Positions 11,001 to 20,800 of a DNA stretch of 64,000 nucleotides are shown here, one piece after another. Both the position numbers and the translations under genes were made by a program. Source of the stretch: Typha latifolia (Eukaryota; Streptophyta; Magnoliopsida; Poales; Typhaceae); NCBI GenBank assembly GCA_019914945.1, contig CM034106.1, forward strand, positions 2,666,001-2,730,000, read 5' to 3'. The notes under the pieces are model-generated. The model had not been told where the DNA came from and searched no databases. It saw only the letters and a list, made by a program, of their open reading frames with translations. Numbering within the stretch: the first letter of the stretch is position 1; each line of letters starts with the position of its first letter.

Positions 11001-14000
11001 AAAAGATCTGAAAGGATTGAGAAGGCTCTTCAAGCCTTGAAGGCAGCTATCCTGGTTCAATACCACCCGCTTGCGCTGTTGGCCATGTCGGAACCACCCA
11101 CCCATGAATCGGCTATGGTAGAAACCACGCACACCATAATGGTCTAACAAGAGTGCATTGAACCGGTGGTAAACGAAAGCACCCAAGAGTTTGGAGCAGA
11201 TGCACCCCTTGAGTGCACCTCAAGGTCCGGCCCTACCAAATGATGACATGCCACTAGCTGAAAACCCACCTCATTCGATGGCTAGGGCTTGCTCTGATAC
11301 CAATGTTACGGACCAGATCTGGAATGATCTATCCATAGGATGATCTTGAGATTTTGAGAGGTAGTAATCTTAGAAGTTTCGGATCTAATGGCTTTGTAAT
11401 GAAATCAATCAGAGATGTAGATGAAAAGTTATAGTTAAAATAATGGAGCAAGGTCGAAGTATGACGGAATAGTAATTAATCGACGTTGCGGTGGTCATCG
11501 GAGGGTGGTGGATGGCTACTAGTGGAGAAAGGTGGCTGGATGGCTACTAGTGGAGAAACGTGGCTAGGGTTTGGAAGATCAGATGCTTCTACAGTTATGA
11601 TCTACTCCTAAAAAGATAAAGACAATCTAACGGCTAAGGTAAAAAAGATAAAAACATTGTTACGGTAAAAGATAAAGACGATAAGAAATATTTAGCTAAA
11701 CTCAGATTTATTCAACGCATAAATAATTTATAGAGGCTAGTTCTAAATTGACTCAAAGTAGGATATGTCTTAAGGGTTTACATTAAAGATAAATATGACC
11801 TAGAGATAAACATAACTTTTAGCTAAATCAGCCTTTCTTATCCTTCTCAGAATGTTTCTTCGTTTTGATAGTCCTAATCTAGAGAATTCTTGAATAAAAA
11901 AGTTATAGATCATGACGTATTCGATCTTCTCTTGCGTAGTTTTAGAAAAATATTTTGTAGATATTCATCAATTGACTAAATATTATGTAATCACTTGGAG
12001 AAGATTGAAGACGTCCTGATTTATAACTTTTATATTCAAGGACTCTTCGGATTAGGACTTTATTTGTGACAAAACGAATAAACTTTCCGAGAAGGATAAG
12101 AAAGGCTAATTTAGCTAAGTTATGTTTATCTCTAGGTCATATTTATCTTTAATGTAAGTCTTTAAGATAAATCCTAGTTTGAGTCAATTTAGGACTAGCT
12201 TCTATAAATATGTGAAGTGTAGCTCTAATTGTTTATGCGTTGAATGAATTTGAGTGTAGCTAAATATTTCTTATCATTTTTATTTTTTATCGTAGCAAAG
12301 TTATTATCTTTTATCTTAGCTGTTATATTGCCTTTATTTTTCTAGGAATAGATCATAGCCGTAGAAGCATTCCAATCTTCTAAACCTTAGTTACCTTTCT
12401 CCACTAGCAGCCACCCTACTTTACAGCCATCCATCACCGCCCTTGGCCGTTTAACACCCTCTGACGACCGCCGGAACGTCGTTAATTACTATTCTGCCTT
12501 ATTTTAACCTTGCTCCATTATTTTAACCATAAATTTTCATTCGAATCTCTGATTGACTTCATTCCAAAGTTATTAGATCCGAAGCTTTCAAGATTACTAT
12601 CCCTCAAAATCTCAGGATCATTTTATGGACAGATCATTCCAGATCTGGTCCGTAATATTTGTCTAGGATAGTTCCAAAATATAAGCTTTGTGATTAAGAC
12701 CAGACCTAAGATCTTATAGCTCAAGTCTGGAGAGAATCATTGCCAACCCATGGAACTATTCTGCCAGTCTGGAGCTATTGAGCCCATTGAAATTGCACTG
12801 TACCTTTTCATTTGAAGATATTATTATGTACTATTTTTTAGCTTGCTTAATACTGATGATATGGCCCATAGGTAAACATTTAACTGGGTATTTGATACCT
12901 TTGAGGAAATATTCGATACCTGGGAGATGTGGAATACATTGTCAAGATCAGTATGTAAATTAGTCTGGCTGGATGGCTGAGTAGCTATTATTATATTAAT
13001 CCAGGAAGGAAATTACTGAGGTAAGGAATTGCATATGCAGATCCATTAGTTCAGTCCCTCCAGCTCTTGACCGGGCTATCGCCCTATCTAAGCGGGTTTC
13101 CCCTCTCCTCTATGGAACTATAATATAACTGAAAATAATGGATACAGATTCTAATATTCCTTTAGGCTTAGAGAAATCTCCCTGTTTTAAGTTATTTGCT
13201 AGACAACCAATTCCATTGCACAAACTGATCCTCAGTTTATGATGTTTTCTACTTGAGTAAAATACTAAGCCCCTTTAACTTTATGAATAACTTTTTTTTT
13301 ATTCTGGAATATAACTCTTTATTCCAGAATAATTGCTAAAGATCATAATAATTCTATTCTAGAATACAAATACTATTTATCAAATTTATGCCCTATATAC
13401 TCACTAACTCAATTACTAATTTACCCTTAATATCTATCTTATTAACTTACTTTATATTAAATAAAAGGGCATTCATGATAATTTCATAAAAAATAAAATA
13501 TTTTTTCTCTATTCTTTTCTTCACTTGATATCACATCAAGGGCAATTATTATAACCTTATTTTAGAATACGAGTGAATATAAGAATAATTATTCTTAGAA
13601 TAAATATCTCATTTTGAGAATAATAAAGAGGATTTTTTTATTCTAGAATTAATCTTATTCCTAAAGTAAATGTGGCCTAAGAATTATTCGTGTTTCATTT
13701 AAAGAAGTTGATATATCAGATAATAGTATGTCCTTTTATTTGGTGTTATAGTTGTTGAAATATTGAGGGATGGGTTCTTGGATTTCTTTTGCTGCTGAGG
13801 CTTTTGTCTTTGAATTAGAGTTTTCCTAATTTTGTTTATAGTATTTTAATGCATTTGCAGTAGGACCAGTGGTTTGATCTGACAGCTTTACTTGGCTTAG
13901 TAGACTTAGATCACAAAAATGTCCCTGAATAATATGTTTGTTTGACAGCCTGGATTTGGCTTCCAGCAGCCAATTGTTCCTGGAATGAGGCCTGCTGTAG

Positions 14001-14820
14001 CTCCAATGCCCAGCTTCATTATGCCCATGGTCCAACAAGGACAACAGGCTCAGCGTCCTGGTGGTAGACGATCTGGTGGAGGACCTGGTCAACAAACACA
14101 GCAGCACCCACTGCAACTGGTTCAGCAACAGGTGAATGATTTCCGTTTACACTATTTTAGGAACTACTGCACTTTGTGATTTTTGGCATTTTCTTTACAA
14201 ATGTTCTAGCAGGCTTCGGGTATATCATCTGACACGTGTGTAATGTTAATATGAATTATCAGATGCTTCCTAGGGGAGGTCGTGCATACCGTTACCCTCC
14301 GGGGCGTGTCATGCCAGATGCTGGGATGCATGGTGTTGGCGGAGGAATGCTCTCTTCACCTTACGACATGGGTGGAATGTCTGGTAGACAGCAGCCTCTC
14401 CCAATCGGGGCATTGGCATCAGCACTTGCAAACTCGTCACCTGAGCAACAGAGAATGGTAATAATCCTTTTTCCAGTCACTTTTATGTTTGCGTATTTAA
14501 AAAATAATAGATTTTTAAAGAAATCCATTCCATCACATTGTTGACAATTACTCATCTAACTCATGCAGATGCTCGGTGAAAGCTTGTACCCGCTCGTGGA
14601 TCAGCTGGAGCATGATCAAGCAGCAAAGGTGACTGGAATGCTTCTGGAGATGGACCAGACTGAAGTGTTGCATCTGCTGGAGTCCCCGGAAGCACTGAAA
14701 GCGAAGGTTGCAGAGGCCATGGAGGTTCTGAGAAACGTTGCTCAGCAGCAGCAGCGGCAGACTGATTCCCCAGCTGATCAGTTGGCTGCTCTCTCCTTGA
14801 ATGATGGCATTGTTTCATGA
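5099..14820 (+). CDS. PABP: Cytoplasmic poly(A)-binding protein, class II type (9 exons, 656 aa)
   Basis: Binds mRNA poly(A) tails and links them to translation initiation and deadenylation in the cytoplasm. Exons: 5099-5357, 7156-7274, 7370-8026, 8125-8202, 8291-8380, 9561-9698, 13949-14131, 14263-14457 and 14569-14820. All have GT-AG borders and sum to 1971 nt in one frame. The N-terminus is Ala/Gly-rich. Four RRMs follow: RRM1 ([16 protein letters not shown]), RRM2 ([17 protein letters not shown]), RRM3 ([17 protein letters not shown]) and RRM4 ([17 protein letters not shown]). A Pro/Gln/Gly/Met-rich linker spans exons 6-8. The last exon encodes the MLLE/PABC peptide-binding domain ([18 protein letters not shown]) and ends LNDGIVS. 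The length matches the family. Intron 1 is 1.8 kb and intron 6 is 4.25 kb, the latter swollen by LTR elements. The chosen ATG is the first in a GC-rich leader-proximal exon. The plant paralogue (PAB2/4/8-like) cannot be fixed by eye. Confidence 0.96.
5780..5869 (+). repeat. 43-bp direct repeat in PABP intron 1
   Basis: Two identical copies, 5780-5822 and 5827-5869, begin TTATCCATAACTAAATGAG and end CACTAAGCAAAG. The period is 47 bp. Perfect identity indicates a recent local duplication in non-coding sequence. Confidence 0.93.
10800..11306 (+). mobile_element. LTR-retrotransposon internal fragment with PBS-like motifs at both ends
   Basis: At 10807 the + strand reads TTAGTATCAGAGCC, close to the plant initiator-tRNA-Met primer-binding site (TGGTATCAGAGC). 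At 11289-11302 the reverse complement of the same site appears (GCTCTGATACCAA), pointing the opposite way. The sequence between includes a patch near 10965-11035 that resembles the internal region of the element at 52.7-52.9 kb on the minus strand (GGTGATATTTAAAGAA versus GGCAATATTTAGAGAA in each element's own orientation). No intact gag or pol frame remains. Confidence 0.6.
11311..12650. mobile_element. Inverted pair of LTRs forming a large foldback in PABP intron 6
   Basis: The left arm (about 11311-11932) and right arm (about 11998-12650) are diverged reverse complements separated by about 65 bp. Outer ends are GTTACGGACCAGATCTGG and CCAGATCTGGTCCGTAATA. Both arms share a TATAAATA or TTATAGAGG promoter region, the GATCATAGCCGTAGAAGC motif, the GACGACCGCCGGAACGTC motif and GAGAAGGATAAGAAAGGCT. 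They match copy 1 (3575-4330) and copy 4 (52955-53480). The left arm is a minus-strand LTR followed by its PBS remnant at 11289-11302; the right arm is a plus-strand LTR. Read through by PABP transcription, this would form a hairpin with a stem of about 620 nt. Confidence 0.82.
13262..13682. mobile_element. MITE-like inverted-repeat element in PABP intron 6
   Basis: Imperfect terminal inverted repeats run from ACTAAGCCCCTTTAACTTTATGAATAA on the left to TTATTCCTAAAGTAAATGTGGCC on the right. Each is followed by ATTCTGGAATA or ATTCTAGAAT motifs. The interior (CAATTTACCCTTAATAT, TTTCATAAAAAATAAAATA, AAGAATAATTATTCTTA) recurs at 47822-48060, which supports a mobile family. It has no coding capacity. 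Confidence 0.7.
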
Positions 14821-16850
14821 GTCGATTCATCTTCGATACTTTTTAAAAAGAAAAAAATCAACTAATGATTCAGGGTTGTTTAGTCTAAATTTACGTTAAG
14901 ATTATCTGGCAGAGGTTGGATATTTGCTTTCCATACTCTTGTCGATGTTTGTTTGAGAAATTACATTTTGTTGTCACTTATATGCTGGTTTTCTTTCTGG
15001 TTCTGTCTCTAGCAACCTTTTGCCTAAACTTTTTGAGTTGCCAAACATTTCATCGTAGGCTTGAGCACTGTGATCTCTGCTCGAACTTCGCTTGTCACTT
15101 GGATATCGTCAAGGCACTACTGCAGTTCGTCGGAGATGACTGATACTAATTAGGTTTTATTCTTCTTCCACCTTGACAATCCATTCAACTTTATTTTGAT
15201 TTATATTGGAGCTAGATCTAGTTGCATTGGAAAACAGGGCTACTATCGCAGTGATGATGATTATTAAGCTATAGTCATTTACAAGTTCACTACACTAAAG
15301 ACATCTGAAAAAAAAATTTGCAGGTGGATTTGATGTGGAAAAATCCTTATAAACTAAGGAGTAGAATTAAATGCACAATGATACAAGATTTACAGACTGT
15401 TCAATATGCCATTTGCACAGGGAAACGTAATATTCTGTTGATTTTTTTTTTATCCAAATAGGAATCACCATTTGCAAATCTAATTGACCACAGAATATAG
15501 AATAATTTGCTGTGGGAACTTCTGAGAACTTGAAAAGCAATTCACCCTTTTGACTTATAACGAGCCCCTTGGGGCATAAATATAAGATCTTTCACAGGAT
15601 TTGACCATGGAAAGAATAAGTTGGGTTGCTAAATGTTTAAAAAAGATAATTGCATGTCATTAGGATTGTTTGACGAAGAGTATTTATTTTTGTGATTAGT
15701 CTTCCTAATATATAAACTGGGGATAATTGGGTCAACTGACAACAGATATTAACCAAATCTGAGGAACTTTTCTATAAGTAATATATCACATAATAGATAT
15801 TTATTCATTGATCATAGGTTGATAAATAGAGTTGCTTGGGAAGACAAGTTGTTTAGAACAACTCTGAAAATAAAGATAATTAGCATTTAAATAGAAGGGA
15901 TACTAAAAGTATAATTTCTTTCTTTATGAGGTCATTAGAGATGTTTATTTTGTTACTTTTTTAAGGAAAAGATTGTAGGCTAAGAACTTTATTAATACCA
16001 ATAAATTAGTTATTTATACTAGTTAAGTTTTTAACATCAAATCTATAATATTAGTAGTGGGCACGAAGATACTAGGAATTATACATAATTTTTTTTTTAA
16101 AAATTATATATAAAACACAGACGCATATATATATATAAGACAAACTAATGCCAATAGAATGGTAGTCAAATGGTTAAAGGGGCTCATGTTGGATGAGTGT
16201 CCCTAAGTTTAAATCTCAATAGCGTTGGTTTAACTTGAACACCATTAAGTTCCCATTATTTTTGAAAGAAATACTAGGACTAGTTAACTAACCTAAAATT
16301 AATAGACTAATAGAAATTCTTAGTTTCTATTTTCGTAGTGAGCTAGATTGCCACATAAGTTCAACTAAAGAGGAGGAAAGAGAATGGTGGCTGGGTTCTT
16401 GGGTTAGTCCTTCGGTGTTTGGTTACTATTTTCTAGTTATAAAAGTTAAATTAAAAAAGTGACTTTCTTATCTACCAAAAATAGCTTCGCCTAGAGAGAG
16501 AAAAGTGGGGTGAGTTTAGGTGAGAGAGAGAATAATAATAATAATAAAATTGAGTAAAAGCAAATGCCCCAAGAGACACGTAAAGAATGTTTGGAATTGA
16601 AATGGAGAGTAAAAAATAAGAATGGTCTCTTTTGCTTCAAGAGAAATATCCAATCACCAATAAACTAATCTATTCAATGATATTGCCCAAATTACACTTT
16701 CTTACTTTCCAATATTATGTTCCCAAACATTTATTAATATATATTTAACCTCATCCAGCAGTAGGAAATTATCATTTCTTTAGCTTCTGCTCACCTAATA
16801 CAAACCTCATAAAAAATATAGACATTTCTCTCATAATTTTTTTATTTAAG
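14821..16850. other. PABP 3' flank and intergenic DNA
   Basis: Follows the PABP stop codon; the first few hundred bases are expected to be 3' UTR. The rest is AT-rich with no credible coding frame. The only structured item seen is the tRNA-promoter-like sequence at 16145-16270. A short (GA)n and (AATAAT)n stretch lies near 16520-16545. Confidence 0.6.
16145..16270 (+). repeat. Possible tRNA-derived SINE fragment
   Basis: An A-box-like segment (ATGGTAGTCAAATGGTTAA) is followed about 35 bases later by a B-box-like AGTTTAAATCT, the spacing of an internal Pol III promoter. A related but weaker arrangement (AGTTCAGTTAGTTAAGGAG) occurs near 50350. There is no tRNA cloverleaf or clear poly(A)/poly(T) tail, so this is tentative. 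Confidence 0.3.
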
Positions 16851-16854
16851 AAAA

Positions 16855-17350
16855 TTATATTTTATATCGCTATCCTTAAACCTAAAATTATTCTAACTCT
16901 GTTTGTATCACTTTATCCACTTATGATTATATCTAAACTAAAATCCTTACCGTTGTCATCATATATGATTAAACCACATGTTGAATTTAAAGATTCTCCT
17001 TAGAGACAGAGTTGTAAAGGATTGGATAAATTTTTAGCGGATCTAAAATAATACCGATCGAATTTTATATAATAAAGACAAAAAAATATATATTGAATAT
17101 ATGCATGTTCTTATTATATCTTTGTCATCAAAAATTCGATCGGTATTGCTTTAAATACGTTAGAAATTTTATTCAATTCTCTATAATTTTATCTTTAACG
17201 AAAATCCGACCTACGATTTGATTAGATACGATGAAAATAGTAATAGGTTTAGTTTAAATATAATCCTAAGAGAGTAAAGTGAGACAAATGAAACTATACG
17301 GAGCTAAAGTAAATTTAGATCTAACCGCAAGGGATTAAACTATAATTACC
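16855..17350. mobile_element. Foldback MITE, family A, copy 1
   Basis: Nearly the whole 500 bp is an imperfect inverted repeat around a centre near 17105. The left arm has AAAATAATACCGATCGAATTT at about 17045; the right arm has AATTCGATCGGTATTGCTTT at about 17137. Outer parts pair AGAGACAGAGTTGTAAAGGA with the TCTCTATAATTTTATCTTTA region. A second copy with the same order of motifs is at 48058-48565. It has no open reading frame. It lies about 250 bp upstream of the SUD1 TATA box. Confidence 0.82.
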
Positions 17351-17593
17351 CTTTTGTTTTAATTTTCTTCTAATCAATAATATATTATAAAATAAATTCT
17401 TATTTTAATATGATCTCCCAAAGAAACTTTCTTTAGCTGGTGTGACCTTTGCAGCCCTAATTAAGTAATTAATAACTAACGTTATTTGCATTTTGGCCCC
17501 TAATCTTCAACAAGAAAAAGCCAATATCTTCGCAAAAACAAAGCTCATCAACGGAACCGACAGTCACATCCAAATCCATTTTACAGAAAAAGC

Positions 17594-17602
17594 CTATAAA
17601 TA
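17594..17602 (+). promoter_or_regulatory. SUD1 TATA box
   Basis: CTATAAATA sits about 255 nt upstream of the SUD1 start codon, in a region that turns abruptly from AT-rich to GC/pyrimidine-rich. It implies a 5' UTR of about 220 nt that includes the (GA)n tract. Confidence 0.55.
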
Positions 17603-17800
17603 ATTATAAATTATCATAGGTCGTGTAATGCATAAAGATTCCGCGGTTCTTCCACCTACCTCACCCGGTTTCCTTTTCCTAATTCCCCCCCTTCTCCATC
17701 GATTGATTCCCCTCTCCGCGTTCCTCGATCGCTCCTCGCTCCCTCCTTCCTCCGAATTCAAGATATAAATAAAATCTATACAAATTTCGCGTCGAAAGGA

Positions 17801-17803
<3 letters not shown>

Positions 17804-17837
<34 letters not shown>
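17804..17837 (+). repeat. (GA)17 microsatellite in the SUD1 5' UTR
   Basis: An uninterrupted GA run ends 15 nt before the SUD1 ATG at 17853. GA tracts in plant leaders can bind BBR/BPC-type GAGA factors at the DNA level; that role is not shown here. Confidence 0.95.
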
Positions 17838-17839
<2 letters not shown>

Positions 17840-17852
17840 AGAGCGTGTGGCC

Positions 17853-20800
17853 ATGGCGGAGATTACCACTGACCAAACCCTAGCAGCCGGCGCGGACGGG
17901 ATCTCCAGGGGCGAGGCATCCGCCGCTGCAGCGGGAAAGGAGGAGGATGGGGGTTTTCCTGTGACGGCGGCGAGATTCGACGAGGAAGATGAGGAGGAGG
18001 AGGGTGATGTTTGTCGGATCTGCCGAAACCCCGGGGATGCGGAGAATCCCCTCCGGTACCCGTGCGCTTGCAGCGGAAGTATCAAGTTCGTGCACCAGGA
18101 TTGCCTCCTCCAGTGGCTCAACCACAGCAACGCGCGCCAGTGCGAGGTAGGTCTCGATTAGGGTTTCTTTCCTGTTAGGGTTTCCTTCTTCTATGTGATG
18201 TTTCTTATCAATTGAGAGTTTCTGTGGGTGGGTTGGGATTGATTTCTGTTGGATAGCATGAATTACGTTGTTGGTTGCTGTTGGAAATGTGATTAATTAG
18301 GTAAATGAGCAGTTTTTTGATAGAAGCTTTTATATTGAAAGGAGATGCACAGTTGTTGGTTAAGATGAAATTGATAAGTTGACTAAGGAACTTTCTGGTT
18401 CAGTTTTTTATGAAAATTTGGCATATATGCTTATATTGTTCATTAACCACTCCTTGGCCTCCAGACATAGGACCAACTTGCTGGACTGCATGAGACTTAA
18501 TTGAGCCTCAAATATTAATGCCATTTTTAACTATGATTTCTTCTGCAATCAAGTATAGACAGTTAGACACAACCATCAATCTTGTGTATCTCCTTTTGAT
18601 ATCCTTTATTTATCTATATTTACTATTCATTCTGTAATTGTGTATGGATTTAAGTGCAGTTATAAACACCATCTATGCTTGTGTAGCAGTTTCTCTATGT
18701 TTACTGCATTTTGTGTTATTCAATCTGTTGGTCGCCTACATAAATAATTTCTTGGAGAGTGATGAAACCTTTTCTCCTTTGATAGTTGGAATCACCTAGG
18801 TGTTGTATCTCTAATACAATAGCTTATTAAATTACCATTCAGAAATATGAGAGATTTCCAATTCGAGTTATTTCACGGAATAACACTCATATATATTGAG
18901 CTTGTAATGGTACCTCGCAATTCAAAAGTTTCTCTACGACATAATTTCTTAGTTTGAAATAGGGCAAATGAGATATTATCCACATGTGTCCTGGAAGCTT
19001 AACCATTTACTAATCGGTTCGGTCATCTAGGCTAATCAAGGCGAGATACTGGAGTTATGAAAAATACAACTGAAATAAATAGTGAAAAGTAGATAAAAAA
19101 ATTCCTCAAAATAAACAAAACCCTAGCTAGAGATACGTATAGTAAGTCTAAAACTATTACTTGGCCAATTAGGTGCTTTTGACGCCTCTAGGAAATTGGT
19201 GAATTGGCTTGATCATATACTTGATTCTCATATAAATTTGATATTTCCTTTCAATTCTTTTATACATATGAAATCTAGTTATAGATGAGGCAGTGATATA
19301 TCAATTATGTACTTGTTATGCTCTGCAGGTGTGTAAGCATGCATTTTCTTTCTCCCCTGTCTATGCTGAGAATGCACCTGCAAGACTACCTTTCCAAGAA
19401 TTTGTGGTTGGGATGGCAATGAAAGCGTGTCATGTGCTACAATTTTTCCTCCGTCTTGCCTTTGTTCTTTCTGTTTGGCTCCTGATAATACCATTTATTA
19501 CATTTTGGATATGGCGCTTGACATTTGTGAGGAGTCTTGGTGAAGCACAGAGGCTATTCTTGAGTCACATTTCTGCACCTTTGATTCTCACTGATTGCTT
19601 GCATGGGTTTCTACTTTCTGCTAGCATTGTTTTCATATTTCTTGGGGCTACCTCTTTAAGGGATTATTTTAGACACCTCCGTGATCTTGGAGGACATGAT
19701 GCCGAGAGGGATGATGAAGGTAATGAAAGGCATGGTGCTCGGGCGGTTAGAAGAATAGCTGGCCCTGCTAATAGAATTCCTGTTGGTGATGCAAATGCTG
19801 AGGATGCCGGGGGAGCCCAAGGAATTGCTGGTGCTGGTCAGTTGATAAGAAGAAATGCGGAAAATGTTGCAGCTAGGTTGGAGATGCAGGCTGCTCGCCT
19901 TGAAGCTCACGTTGAGCAGATGTTTGATGGCTTGGATGACGCTGATGGTGCAGAAGATGTGCCCTTTGATGAGCTTGTCGGCATGCAAGGGCCTGTCTTT
20001 CATTTGGTTGAAAATGCAATAACAGTAAGTGCATTCTTCTTTTATGCTGCTACATTTGCATTTCCTTATTTCCTCTCCATTGTTGAAGTTCTCTATTGAG
20101 TTCTTGTACTTCTCTTCGAACTTATATTAATTTAAATTATTTGATCTGTGTTGCAAATGCTGTTATAATGGATGTAGTCTCCTGTATTTATTGACTGGAT
20201 ACCTATCTTTTGGATGATTTCCAAGTATAGAGACCCTATAATACAGGATGGAACATAAAACAGTGTAACATGGATTTTTCTATCTATTAGATGTCCTCAA
20301 AGGTCCTCATTGCTAACTATCTTATTTTAATCTACTTTCATATCCTTCAAAATCATCTAGAATATCAGGTACTTTAGTTTCCTCTTAGGAATAGTTTTAT
20401 TTAATTGTAGGTTGTTTTAGAGCTTTGCGGAAGTCAAGGATACTTCTTTATTCTATTTATTTTCATCACAAGAATTTGTTGATTTGAGTGACAGTCTTAT
20501 TTTGTTTTCATTGATGACATGGAAGTGCCCAGCATATTTTGTAGTTTGTACAATGCCCTTGATAATATAAGTTGAATAATTTGCTTATCTCTTGAAACAT
20601 GTCATATTTTGTTCTTCATTGTATGCAACATTATGTTACTGTCAAATTTATTTCAAGTACCGGAAAGTATTGTTAGTATCATATTAGTGAGCCCCCTTTG
20701 ACACATCTACTGATGAGGTTGAGTGAATATACATAGTGGTTCATATAGGTTTAAAGTCATCCTAGTGTATTAAGTTGGAGTAAAGGTCTTATAACAGAAG

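Noticed and set aside
17594..18130. 178-codon frame on the minus strand
   Set aside because: Antisense shadow of SUD1 exon 1 and the GA microsatellite (Ser-Leu repeat); the plus strand has a clear RING-CH domain.
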